A model generated the notes under the pieces. It was not told the origin of the DNA and ran no database searches. It was given only the letters and a program-made list of their open reading frames with translations. Positions 1-7,618 of a DNA stretch of 19,635 nt are shown here, one piece after another (position 1 is the stretch's first letter; every line of letters starts with the position of its first letter). Source of the stretch: PNOJ01 sp016706845 (GTDB taxonomy: Bacteria > Krumholzibacteriota > Krumholzibacteriia > LZORAL124-64-63); the NCBI GenBank assembly GCA_016706845.1, contig JADJIV010000007.1, positions 1 to 19,635 on the forward strand, written 5' to 3'. Made by a program: the position numbers and the translations under genes.

Positions 1-470
1 CGGCCCGCAGCCGCGTGCTGTCGATCCCGGGTGTGCGGCAGCAGCACCAGCTCCAGGCCGAGCCGCGCGATGCGCTCCTCGCCCCAGCGCCGCCGGTAGG
101 CGGCGGGATCCCAGTCGTCGCCGTGGAAGACGAGCTTCACCCCGTGGTCGCGGCACAGCCGGGCCCGGTCGCTGCTGACGACCACCGCGTGCGCGATTCC
201 CAGGGCGCGGATCGCGGCCGCGCGCTCGAGCTCGGAATTGGCGGGCTGGACGCCCTTGTAGCGGCGCACTTCCTCGTCGGTGTGCACGCCGACCACCAGG
301 CGGTCGCACATCCCGGCCGCGCGCCGCAGCAGGTTGAGGTGCCCCTCGTGGCAGAAGTCGAACACGCCGAGCGTGAGGCCCACCACGGGCCGGCTCCGCA
401 CCCGCCGGGCGAAGCCGAACCACCCGCGGCGACTCTCCGGCGGGACTGCGATGTGACCGTGGTTCGTCAT
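1..470 (-). CDS. Cytidylyltransferase-like nucleotidyltransferase, partial, frameshifted
   Basis: Partial gene running off the left edge. From the ATG at 470 the protein has a short basic leader, then a beta strand and an HxGH nucleotide-binding motif (GVFDFCHEGH), then an RRYKG segment and a GDDWDP segment. This order is typical of the glycerol-3-phosphate cytidylyltransferase / RfaE2-type adenylyltransferase family, which activates small phosphorylated compounds with CTP or ATP. The start is supported by an AGAGG close upstream. Near 26-31 (cccggg) the frame breaks: the expected PGIDSTRLRA motif, equivalent to the family's ISTT loop, is read in another frame, so one or two bases are probably missing. 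The substrate cannot be told from this fragment. It is divergent from the SRAP gene. Confidence 0.8.
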   Translation of the reverse strand, partial: MTNHGHIAVPPESRRGWFGFARRVRSRPVVGLTLGVFDFCHEGHLNLLRRAAGMCDRLVVGVHTDEEVRRYKGVQPANSELERAAAIRALGIAHAVVVSSDRARLCRDHGVKLVFHGDDWDPAAYRRRWGEERIARLGLELVLLPHTRDRQHAAAG

Positions 471-579
471 GTCCTCTTGGTTATCGGCCGCCGCGGGCCG
501 GGAGTCAAGTCCCTCTTGCGCCTGCCAGGACCCGGCGGCATCCTCTTGCCGGACCTCACCGCTTCCAGGAGTCGACGAC

Positions 580-1299
580 ATGTGCGGACGCTTCACGCTG
601 ACCCTGACGCCCGAGGAGACCGCCCGGCTGCTGGCCCTGGACGCCGCGCTGGACGCCTCGCTCGGCCTGCGCCCCCGCTGGAACATCGCCCCCGGCCAGG
701 ACCTCCCGGCCGCCGTCCAGGAATCCCCGGACGCGCCGCGCACCCTGCGCAACCTGAACTGGGGCCTGGTGCCGCGCTGGTCGCGCGGCCCCGCCGACGG
801 CATCCGCCCGATCAACGCCCGCGCCGAGACGGCGGCCGACAAGCCGGCGTTCCGGGATGCCTTCCAGCGCCGCCGCTGCCTGATCCCCGCCGACGGCTTC
901 TACGAGTGGCAGCGCCAGGGCGGCAGGAAGCAGCCCTGGCTCTTCCGCCTCAAGGACGAACCCGGCTTCGCGATGGCCGGCCTCTGGGAAACCTGGACGC
1001 CGCCGGCAGGCTCCCCCCTGCACACCTGCGCCCTGCTGACCACCGACGCCAACGACCTCATGCGCCCCATTCACGACCGCATGCCCGTCATCCTGCACCG
1101 CGCCGATTTCGAAGCCTGGCTCACCGCCGCACCCGAAGCCGCCCCCGCCCTGCACGACCTCCTGCGCCCCTACCCCGCCGACCAAATGACCGCCTGGCCC
1201 GTCTCCCCCCTCGTCAACGCCCCCAGCAACGACGGCCCCCAACTCGCCGAACCGTACGAACCGACCGATGCGGGCGAGCAGTACCGCCTGCTCGACTGA
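580..1299 (+). CDS. yedK: SRAP domain protein (YedK/HMCES family), abasic-site DNA-protein crosslinker
   Basis: A 239-residue protein beginning MCGRF, the hallmark of the SRAP family, in which the initiator Met is removed and Cys2 forms a stable thiazolidine crosslink with abasic sites in single-stranded DNA, shielding them during replication. The active-site set appears complete: Cys2, Asn79 (in PINARAET), Glu109 (in GFYEW) and His165 (in HDRMPV). Length matches bacterial family members of about 220-240 residues. I chose the start at 580 rather than the upstream in-frame ATG at 469 because Cys2 must follow the initiator Met and because AGGAG at 567-571 is ideally spaced. Its TGA stop lies at the edge of the long foldback element that separates it from pyk. 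Confidence 0.95.
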   Translation: MCGRFTLTLTPEETARLLALDAALDASLGLRPRWNIAPGQDLPAAVQESPDAPRTLRNLNWGLVPRWSRGPADGIRPINARAETAADKPAFRDAFQRRRCLIPADGFYEWQRQGGRKQPWLFRLKDEPGFAMAGLWETWTPPAGSPLHTCALLTTDANDLMRPIHDRMPVILHRADFEAWLTAAPEAAPALHDLLRPYPADQMTAWPVSPLVNAPSNDGPQLAEPYEPTDAGEQYRLLD

Positions 1300-1394
1300 C
1301 CACTGCCGCCCCTGATCGGGCAATCCTTCCCGTCCCTTCTGCATGGATCACCTCGCTCCGTGCATCCACACCCGTTCCGTCGGGGGTGTCGGTA

Positions 1395-1425
1395 GGGCTC
1401 CGGCGCCAGGAGGGCGCCGGAGCCC
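1395..1425. repeat. Perfect hairpin 1 at the tip of the foldback element
   Basis: Arms 1395-1407 and 1413-1425 (GGGCTCCGGCGCC and its exact complement) form a 13-bp GC-rich stem with a five-base AGGAG loop. No U-tract follows on either strand, so it is not a textbook intrinsic terminator. Confidence 0.9.
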
Positions 1426-1434
1426 GAACGCCAA

Positions 1435-1465
1435 GCGCGCCGGGCACAGGACGTGCCCGGCGCGC
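1435..1465. repeat. Perfect hairpin 2 at the tip of the foldback element
   Basis: Arms 1435-1447 and 1453-1465 (GCGCGCCGGGCAC and its exact complement) form a 13-bp stem with a five-base AGGAC loop. Stem length and loop size equal those of the neighbouring hairpin while the stem sequence differs. Confidence 0.9.
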
Positions 1466-1539
1466 GCCCCCCGACGGGACGGGTATGGACGAACAGAGCG
1501 CAGGAAATCCATGCAGAAGGACCCGGGACGATCTCCCGA

Positions 1540-2961
1540 TCAGGTGCGAGCGGGGACAGTTACGATCTTGATCAGGTTTGTGCGCCCCGCTTCGTGCAGC
1601 GGCCCCGGCGGTAACAACGACGGAGTCACCCGGCGCGACGTGCCCGGCATCGAGGCCGGGCGCAGGGCGTCCCGCTCCATCTCCTCGAGCGTGTCGCCCT
1701 CGGGGGAGAAGAAGGGCAGCGCGCCCCAGACCAGGGCCAGGCGGCGGCAGATGGCGGCGTTGTCGGTCATCGCCAGCAGCGGCTGCGGCGGGCGCGACTT
1801 GGCGACCAGGCGGGTGGTGCTGCCGCTGGTGGTCATGGTGATGATGGCGGCGGCGCCGATCTCGGCGGCCATGCGGCAGGCGGCGCGGGCCACCGCCTCG
1901 TCGCTGTTCAGGCCCGCGTGCGGGGGGAAGCGCGAGTTCCACCCGGCGTAAGGGAAGGCCTCCTCCGCGCTCGCGGCGATGCGCGCCATGGTGCGCACGG
2001 CCTCCGCCGGGTAGAGGCCGACGGCGGTCTCCTCCGAGAGCATCACCGCGTCGCTGCCGTCGAGGATGGCGTTGGCCACGTCCGAGACCTCGGCGCGCGT
2101 GGGGCGCGGGCTCTCGACCATCGAGCGCAGCATCTGCGTGGCCGTGATGACGGGCACGCCCGCGTCGTTGGCCTTGTAGATCAGCGATTTCTGCACGCCG
2201 GGCACGCGCTCCAGCGGGATCTCGACGCCCAGGTCGCCGCGGGCCACCATCAGCCCGTCGACCAGGGGCAGGATCTCGTCGATGTTCGCGATGGCCTCGC
2301 GCTGCTCGATCTTGGCGACGATGGGCCGCCGGGTCCCGAAGGCGTCCATCGCCGCGCGGCAGGCCAGGACGTCCGCCGCGTTGCGCACGAACGACAGCGC
2401 CACGTAGTCGACGTCCTCGGCCAGGCCGAAGCGGAGGTCCTCCAGGTCCTTGTCGTCGAGGATGGGGGCGCTGATCGTGCCGCTCGGCAGGTTGATCCCC
2501 TTGTGCGAGCTCAGCTCCCCGCCGGCCTCGACGCGGCAGACGACGTCCGGCCCGTCGACCTTCTCCACCTTCAGGCAGAGGGCGCCGTCGGCCAGCAGCA
2601 GCGTGTCGCCGGCGACGACGTCGCCGGGCAGGCCCTTGTAGCCGACCGACACCTCGCGATCGTCGCCGGGCACGTCGCGCGCGGTCAGGGTGAACAGGTC
2701 GCCCCGGCGCAGCGTCACCGGACCGTCCGCGAAGCCGCCGATGCGGATCTTCGGACCGGCGAGGTCCTGCAGGATGGCCACCGGGCGCCCGGCCTCGTCG
2801 GCCGCGGCCCGCACGTCGCGGATGGCCCGGCGCTTCACGTCCAGCGTGCCGTGGCTGAAGTTCAGGCGCACGACGTCCAGGCCGGCGCGGACCAGCTCGA
2901 GCAGGACGGCCGGATCGCGGGTGGCCGGGCCCAGCGTGGCGACGATCTTGGTGCGGCGCAT
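1540..2961 (-). CDS. pyk: Pyruvate kinase
   Basis: A 473-residue glycolytic enzyme converting phosphoenolpyruvate and ADP to pyruvate and ATP in the cytoplasm. The barrel starts with TKIVATLGPATRDP; Arg32 and Asn34 sit in VVRLNFSHG, the catalytic lysine is Lys217 in AKIEQ, metal-binding residues are Glu219 and Asp243 (RGDLGVEIP), and the substrate-loop threonine is in ITATQML. The C-terminal domain keeps TTSGSTTRLVAKSRPPQP and ends TNLIKIVTV as usual. GAGGAG ahead of the ATG overlaps the stop codon of the upstream membrane-protein gene, so the two are probably cotranscribed. Residues about 435-453 are out of frame: the expected GHVAPGDSVVVTAGA is read in another frame between about 1600 and 1660, framed by two compensating indels. 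This is probably a sequence error. Confidence 0.96.
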   Translation of the reverse strand: MRRTKIVATLGPATRDPAVLLELVRAGLDVVRLNFSHGTLDVKRRAIRDVRAAADEAGRPVAILQDLAGPKIRIGGFADGPVTLRRGDLFTLTARDVPGDDREVSVGYKGLPGDVVAGDTLLLADGALCLKVEKVDGPDVVCRVEAGGELSSHKGINLPSGTISAPILDDKDLEDLRFGLAEDVDYVALSFVRNAADVLACRAAMDAFGTRRPIVAKIEQREAIANIDEILPLVDGLMVARGDLGVEIPLERVPGVQKSLIYKANDAGVPVITATQMLRSMVESPRPTRAEVSDVANAILDGSDAVMLSEETAVGLYPAEAVRTMARIAASAEEAFPYAGWNSRFPPHAGLNSDEAVARAACRMAAEIGAAAIITMTTSGSTTRLVAKSRPPQPLLAMTDNAAICRRLALVWGALPFFSPEGDTLEEMERDALRPASMPGTSRRVTPSLLPPGPLHEAGRTNLIKIVTVPART

Positions 2962-2970
2962 CGGTGCTCC

Positions 2971-3921
2971 TCAGTCGGTGGCGGAAGGGGGCGCGCCGGC
3001 GTCGGACGGCCACAGCCGCCACTCCTCGCCGTACTGGGCCAGGAACTCCGGGCCCAGGGCGCGGGCCGTGACGTAGACCGGCAGCAGGATGACGGTCCCC
3101 AGGTAGGGGATCGCCAGCACGAGCCAGCCGACGCAGCAGGTCGCCAGCCCCAGCGCGCCGATCGCGACGCCGACGCCCACGGCCAGCAGCAGCCAGAACA
3201 GCGCGAACACGACGGCCTGGTCGACGTGCGCGCGCACCAGCGGCAGCACGCGGCGCCAGGCCGCCAGCACGCCGGCGCCGTCGCGGTACATCACCGGCAC
3301 GACGAACTGGTCGGTCCAGAAGGAGACCAGGGCGGCCGCGACCGCCAGCAGGATCCCGAACATCGCCAGCACGATCGCGCCCGCGATGCCCAGGCCGCGC
3401 AGGCTCTCGCTGGCGATCGCGCCGATCACCACCAGCAGGCCGGGCAGGATCAGCGCCAGCGCGCAGAAGCCGGCCGCGACCTGGAAGGCCAGGCGCCACA
3501 GGAAGAGCGAGTCGCCCTGGCGCGCGTACCGCCGCCACGGCTCGCCGACCCGGGCGCGCCGGTGCACGACGTTGTCCAGGAAGCAGAACTCGCCGCGCGA
3601 GCTGAGCCAGGTCAGCAGCACCGCCACCAGCAGCGCGAGCACGCCGAGCCCGGCCAGGATCCCGAGGCCGAGCCCGCCGAGCTCGTGGCCGAAGAGATCC
3701 AGGTTGCGCAGTTCGCCCAGGTCCCACGCCCCCCAGTCGCGGTTCCTGACCTTGACGAGATCGCGGTCCCAGGAGCCGCCCAGGCCGGCGTTGTCCCAGA
3801 GGCGCGCCAGCCAGGCCGTGAACCCCAGCACGAACCAGGTCTCGAGGCTCGCGCCCGACAGGAGCATGGCGCGGGAGCGCGCCCAGGCCCGCTGCAGCGG
3901 CGCCGCGTAGCCGATGTTCAT
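2971..3921 (-). CDS. Multi-pass integral membrane protein of unknown function
   Basis: A 316-residue protein with roughly six or seven hydrophobic segments: one near the N-terminus (ETWFVLGFTAWLARL), one around GILAGLGVLALLVAVLL, a pair around the middle (FQVAAGFCALALILPGLLVV and IVLAMFGILLAVAAALV), and a C-terminal group ending in IPYLGTVILLPVYVTARAL. A polar stretch between the first two segments carries charged WDRDL and NRDW motifs. The layout resembles uncharacterised bacterial membrane families of the DUF4013/DUF7544 type, but I cannot assign one with certainty. I chose the ATG at 3921, with a purine-rich AGGGGG upstream, over an earlier in-frame start at 3990 because the extension looks non-coding. 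The stop overlaps the pyk ribosome binding site, which suggests an operon. Confidence 0.8.
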   Translation of the reverse strand: MNIGYAAPLQRAWARSRAMLLSGASLETWFVLGFTAWLARLWDNAGLGGSWDRDLVKVRNRDWGAWDLGELRNLDLFGHELGGLGLGILAGLGVLALLVAVLLTWLSSRGEFCFLDNVVHRRARVGEPWRRYARQGDSLFLWRLAFQVAAGFCALALILPGLLVVIGAIASESLRGLGIAGAIVLAMFGILLAVAAALVSFWTDQFVVPVMYRDGAGVLAAWRRVLPLVRAHVDQAVVFALFWLLLAVGVGVAIGALGLATCCVGWLVLAIPYLGTVILLPVYVTARALGPEFLAQYGEEWRLWPSDAGAPPSATD

Positions 3922-4025
3922 GGTCCAACCCCCTGCTTGCGGAAGGGACGGCAACGGTGCGATGATTCCACGTCCGGCCCCTCGGATCAATCACCATTCG
4001 CTGCGCCGCAACCCGGGAGACCGCC

Positions 4026-4901
4026 TTGGGAGAGTTCTACGCCCTGCTGTGCGCCGTGATCTGGGCGGCGGCGGTCATCCTGCTGAAGCGCTCGGGCGAG
4101 ACCGTCTCCCCCTTCGCCCTGAACCTGTTCCGGGTCGGGATCAGCAGCGCGCTGCTGGTCGCCACGACGCTGGCGTCGGGCCAGGGGCTGGTGCGCGACG
4201 CGCCGCTGCGCGACGTGCTGGTCCTGATGGCCAGCGGCATCATCGCCATCGCGGTGGCCGACACCCTCTTCCACCGCTGCCTGAACATCGTCGGGGCGGG
4301 CATCACCGCCATCGTCGACTGCCTGTACTCGCCGCTGGTGGTGCTGTTCGCGTTCCTGCTGATCGGCGAGCACCTGAACGCCTGGCAGCTGGCGGGCATG
4401 GTGACGGTCATCGCCGCGGTGCTGATCGCCTCCGGGCACCCCGCCCCGCCCGGCCTGCCGCGGCGGGCGCTGCTGAAGGGGGCGCTGATGGGCATGGCCG
4501 CCATGGCCGCCGTCGCCCTGGGCGTGGTCATCGCCAAGCCGGTCCTGGAGCGCCAGCCCGTGCTGTGGTCCACGACCGTGCGGCAGCTCGGCGCCCTGGC
4601 GGTGATGGTGCCGATGGCCCTGGCCTCGCCGCAGCGCCGGCGCTACCTGGGCGTGTTCCGGCCCGACGCCTCCTGGCGCTTCAGCCTGCCGGCCACGATC
4701 CTGGGCTCGTACCTGGCGCTGATGTTCTGGCTGGCCGGCATGAAGTACACCCAGGCCGGCGCCGCCGCGATCCTGAACCAGACCAGCACGATCTACGTGC
4801 TGATCCTGGCCTCGTTCTTCCTGCACGAGCCGTTCACGCGGCGCAAGCTGGCGGCCTCGGCGCTGGCGGTCGCCGGGATCCTGATGGTCACCCTGAGCTG
4901 A
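4026..4901 (+). CDS. EamA-family (DMT superfamily) transporter
   Basis: A 291-residue inner-membrane protein with two tandem EamA repeats of about five helices each. The first runs from FYALLCAVIWAAAVILLKR to VTVIAAVLIAS, the second from KGALMGMAAMAAVALGVV to LAVAGILMVTLS. The second repeat keeps the typical NQTSTIYVLILASFFLHEPF segment with an acidic residue before a proline. Members export or import amino acids, nucleotides or other small metabolites; the substrate cannot be read from sequence. The start is a TTG at 4026 with GGGAGA about six bases upstream; no better start covers the first helix. The M28 peptidase follows after 28 bases and may be cotranscribed. Confidence 0.92.
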   Translation: MGEFYALLCAVIWAAAVILLKRSGETVSPFALNLFRVGISSALLVATTLASGQGLVRDAPLRDVLVLMASGIIAIAVADTLFHRCLNIVGAGITAIVDCLYSPLVVLFAFLLIGEHLNAWQLAGMVTVIAAVLIASGHPAPPGLPRRALLKGALMGMAAMAAVALGVVIAKPVLERQPVLWSTTVRQLGALAVMVPMALASPQRRRYLGVFRPDASWRFSLPATILGSYLALMFWLAGMKYTQAGAAAILNQTSTIYVLILASFFLHEPFTRRKLAASALAVAGILMVTLS

Positions 4902-4929
4902 CGGGCGGGCGCACCGCCCCGGAGGACCG

Positions 4930-6303
4930 ATGACGCACCCGCACTCCGCACCGGCCCGCGCCGCCGCGTTCCTGATCGCGCTGGGAGGTCTCATGACGAA
5001 CGACGCCGTGCCCGCCCGCGCCGCCGCGGCTCCCGCCCCGGCCCCCGTGGAGCGCATCGTCGCCGCCGCGCTGGCCGACAGCTCCGCCTTCGCCCTGCTG
5101 GCCGACCTCTGCGACACCGCGGGCTCGCGCCTGAACGGGTCGGAGGGCCAACGCCGCGCCGTCGCCTGGGCCCTGGACCGCCTGCGCGCGGGCGGCCTGG
5201 ACGGCGTGCGCGCCGAGCCCCTCACGGTGCCGCACTGGGTGCGCGGCCGTGAGTCCTGCACGCTGCTGGAACCCTACGAGCAGCCGCTGACGCTGCTGGG
5301 GCTGGGCGGCAGCGTGGGCACACCGCCGGGCGGGATCACGGCCGAGGTCCTGGCCGTGCGCGACTTCGACGAACTGGAGGCGCGCGCCGCCGAGGCCGCC
5401 GGGCGCCTCGTGCTGTTCGATCCGCCGTGGGAGGGGTACGGCAAGACCGTGCAGTACCGCGGCCGCGGCGCCGTCGCCGCCGCCCGCCACGGCGCCGTCG
5501 GCTGCCTGATCCGCTCGGTCACCGACCGCAGCCTGGCCACGCCGCACACCGGCATCATGCGCTACGACAAAGGCGACACCATCCCGCGAATCCCCGCCGC
5601 CGCCCTGAGCGTGGAGGACGCCGCGCTGCTGACGCGGCTCGCGCGCCGCGGGCCCGTGCGCGTGCGCCTGGAGATGGGCGCCGCGCAGCTGCCCGACGCG
5701 CCGAGCGCCAACGTGGTCGCCAACCTGACCGGCCGCGAGCTGCCGGACGAGATCGTCCTGGCCGGCGCCCACCTCGACTCGTGGGACGCCGGTTGCGGCG
5801 CCCACGACGACGGCGCCGGCTGCGCCATCGTCATGGAGGCGGTCCTGCTGCTGAAGCGGCTGGACCTCGCGCCCCGCCGCACGCTGCGCGTGGTGCTCTT
5901 CGCCGACGAGGAGATGACCCAGCAGGGCGGCCGCGGCTACGCCCGCGACCACGCCGGGGAGCTGCCGCGGCACCGCGCGGCCCTGGAATGTGATTCGGGG
6001 GGCTTCGCTCCGGCCGGCTTCACGGTCCAGGCCGACTCCGCGACGGTCGCCCGCTTCGCCGCGCTGGCCGCACCCCTGGCGCCGCTTGGCGCGGACGCGG
6101 TGACCCCGGGCGGCGGCGGCGTGGACATCTCGTTCCTGGCGGACGCCGGTGTGCCGCTGATCGGCCACCGCGTCCACGGCGAGCACTACTTCGACGTCCA
6201 CCACAGCCCGGCCGACACGCTGGACAAGGTCGATCCCGCAGATCTGCAGCGGAACGTGGCCGCGGTCGCGGCGCTGCTGTGGCTGATCGCCGAGGCGCCG
6301 TAG
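4930..6303 (+). CDS. Exported M28-family zinc aminopeptidase/carboxypeptidase with PA-like insert
   Basis: A 457-residue protein with an N-terminal export signal (hydrophobic AAAFLIALGGL, then an Ala/Pro-rich region to about residue 38). A protease-associated-like insert spans roughly residues 120-240. The M28 catalytic core follows with the two-zinc set: His281 (GAHLDSWD), Asp293 (AHDDGAG), Glu327/Glu328 (FADEE), Asp355 (ECDSGG) and His424 or His425 (VHHSPADT). The order and spacing resemble carboxypeptidase Q/aminopeptidase relatives that act outside the cytoplasm. GGAGG at 4921-4925 supports the start. It lies just downstream of the EamA transporter and converges on the AAA ATPase gene with 31 bases between stops. 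Confidence 0.93.
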   Translation: MTHPHSAPARAAAFLIALGGLMTNDAVPARAAAAPAPAPVERIVAAALADSSAFALLADLCDTAGSRLNGSEGQRRAVAWALDRLRAGGLDGVRAEPLTVPHWVRGRESCTLLEPYEQPLTLLGLGGSVGTPPGGITAEVLAVRDFDELEARAAEAAGRLVLFDPPWEGYGKTVQYRGRGAVAAARHGAVGCLIRSVTDRSLATPHTGIMRYDKGDTIPRIPAAALSVEDAALLTRLARRGPVRVRLEMGAAQLPDAPSANVVANLTGRELPDEIVLAGAHLDSWDAGCGAHDDGAGCAIVMEAVLLLKRLDLAPRRTLRVVLFADEEMTQQGGRGYARDHAGELPRHRAALECDSGGFAPAGFTVQADSATVARFAALAAPLAPLGADAVTPGGGGVDISFLADAGVPLIGHRVHGEHYFDVHHSPADTLDKVDPADLQRNVAAVAALLWLIAEAP

Positions 6304-6334
6304 CGGCAGGCTTGTGCCGAAGCCGTGGTGAATG

Positions 6335-7618
6335 TCAGGCGCCGGGCGCGTGTCCGTCGTTCGGGCGCGACACCTGCCCGCCCCAGACTTCGCCCAGCGG
6401 AACCGCGTAGATGCGATCGCCCAGGGGAACCAGGGTCTCTCCGTCGTACAGCAGCACCCCGCAACGGAAGCGCTCGCCGGCGGCATCCCTCAGTCGCTCA
6501 AGTCCCCGGCGATCGCCATCGCGAATCGTGGCGGCGGCCTTGACCTCGATGCCGACGAGGCGGCCGGGGCCGCGCTCCAGGACGAGATCGACCTCCAGCT
6601 GGTCCTTGTCCCGGTAGTGGGAGAAGCGCACGTCGTGTTCCGAGCCGCTGGCCTGGCGCCGGATCTCCTGGACGATGAAGGTCTCCAGCAGTTGTCCGAG
6701 CAGGGTGCGATCGCGTTGCAGGTCATCGGCGGCGACGCCGAGCAACGCGCAGGCCAGGCCCGTGTCGGTCACGTGGAGCTTCGGCGTCTTGACCAGGCGC
6801 TTCAGACGATTGGCATGCCAGGCCGGCAGCTCTTCCACGAGGAACACGTGTCGCAGCAGGGTCAGGTAGTCCCGCACCGTCGTGCGGCTGACGCCGAACG
6901 GGCCGGCGATTTCGCTGACATTGACCAGGCGCGCCGTCTGCCCCGCGGCCAGTTCGAGCAGTCTCGGCAGAACGTCGAGCCGCTGGATGTGCGCAAGGTC
7001 GCGGATATCCCGTTGGACGATCGCCTCGAGATATCCGCGGACCCAAGCCCGTCGAGCGCGCTCGCTGTCCCGGCGCACCACCTCGGGGAATCCTCCCCGC
7101 ACGATGAGCTCGGCGAGGTGCGGTCCCAGTCGTTCGGCCTGTCCCACCTTGAAGTCGGACGCGAAGATCCTGTCGAGGAACGCCGGCCGACGGCGGGCGA
7201 TCTCCACCTCGCTCAAGGGGTGGAGGCGTACCATTTCCATCCGGCCGGCCAGGGAGTCGGCGACCATGGGAACGAACAGGGCATTCGCCGAACCCGTCAG
7301 CAGGAAGCGACCTGGCCGTCGGTCACGGTCGACCGACTGTTTGATGGCCAGGAACAGTTCGGGGACCCGTTGCACCTCGTCGATGGTGACCGGCCCCTCG
7401 AGGTCGAGCACGAAACCGGCAGGATCCGCTTGCACGGCCAGATACGTCGCGGGATCGTCCAGGGTCAGGTAGCGGCGACCCGCGTCCGCACCAACGGCCT
7501 GCACGAGGGTCGTCTTGCCGCTCTGGCGCGGTCCGTGCAGCAGCACGACCGGTGAATCGGCGAGGGCGTCGCACAGGCGGTCGTGCACGAGGCGGGGAAG
7601 ACGGCTCGACGTATCCAT
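6335..7618 (-). CDS. Stand-alone AAA ATPase with C-terminal DUF4143
   Basis: A 427-residue protein. Walker A is GPRQSGKTT at residues 29-37, the Walker B-like strand is VTIDEVQRVPEL, and the sensor-type motif is LLTGSANAL. A winged-helix-like region follows, then a C-terminal DUF4143 domain with the nuclease-fold-like pattern DQLEVDLVLE...GIEVKAA. The family is widespread, usually single-gene and prone to horizontal transfer; its biochemical role is unsettled. The ATG at 7618 starts the conserved part (MDTSSRLPR), but no strong ribosome site lies directly upstream: CGGAG is about 20 bases away behind a small hairpin, and TTG codons at 7648 and 7654 are in frame. The AT-rich DNA upstream differs sharply from the surroundings, which supports a transferred origin. 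Confidence 0.93.
   Translation of the reverse strand: MDTSSRLPRLVHDRLCDALADSPVVLLHGPRQSGKTTLVQAVGADAGRRYLTLDDPATYLAVQADPAGFVLDLEGPVTIDEVQRVPELFLAIKQSVDRDRRPGRFLLTGSANALFVPMVADSLAGRMEMVRLHPLSEVEIARRRPAFLDRIFASDFKVGQAERLGPHLAELIVRGGFPEVVRRDSERARRAWVRGYLEAIVQRDIRDLAHIQRLDVLPRLLELAAGQTARLVNVSEIAGPFGVSRTTVRDYLTLLRHVFLVEELPAWHANRLKRLVKTPKLHVTDTGLACALLGVAADDLQRDRTLLGQLLETFIVQEIRRQASGSEHDVRFSHYRDKDQLEVDLVLERGPGRLVGIEVKAAATIRDGDRRGLERLRDAAGERFRCGVLLYDGETLVPLGDRIYAVPLGEVWGGQVSRPNDGHAPGA

Larger units (their letters stand above)
1295..1560. repeat. Long imperfect foldback element between convergent genes
   Basis: Left arm 1295-1386 and right arm 1468-1560 are inverted copies, about 77% identical by hand alignment with one gap. 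They share exact blocks such as CCTGATCGGG, CTTCTGCATGGAT, ACCCGT and CCGTCGGGGG. The 81 bases between the arms carry two perfect hairpins. The whole could fold as a Y with a stem of about 90 bp. It contains the stop codon of the SRAP gene at its left edge and the stop codon and last few codons of pyruvate kinase on the right. It may serve as a bidirectional terminator, be a structured RNA, or be a miniature foldback mobile element; no second copy was seen in this window. Confidence 0.8.

Noticed and set aside
473..548. Three copies of CCTCTTG (473, 512, 542) between the nucleotidyltransferase and SRAP genes
   Set aside because: Seven-base repeats with unequal spacing; one is simply the complement of the nucleotidyltransferase ribosome site. 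Too weak to call an operator.
15..1571. A 518-residue plus-strand open frame
   Set aside because: It runs antisense to the nucleotidyltransferase and out of frame with the SRAP gene; Arg/Pro/Ala-rich text with no family motifs, typical of GC-rich shadow frames.
1214..3997. A 927-residue minus-strand open frame
   Set aside because: It overlaps pyruvate kinase and the membrane protein in another frame and is low-complexity Arg/Gly/Ala. Only a short part near 1605-1650 is meaningful, as the shifted piece of pyruvate kinase.
1918..4059. A 713-residue plus-strand open frame
   Set aside because: Antisense to pyk and the membrane protein; composition rich in His, Gln, Asp and Arg with no recognisable domain.
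6305..6320. Possible terminator hairpin between the M28 and ATPase genes (CGGCA/TGCCG)
   Set aside because: Only a 5-bp stem and no U-tract on either strand.
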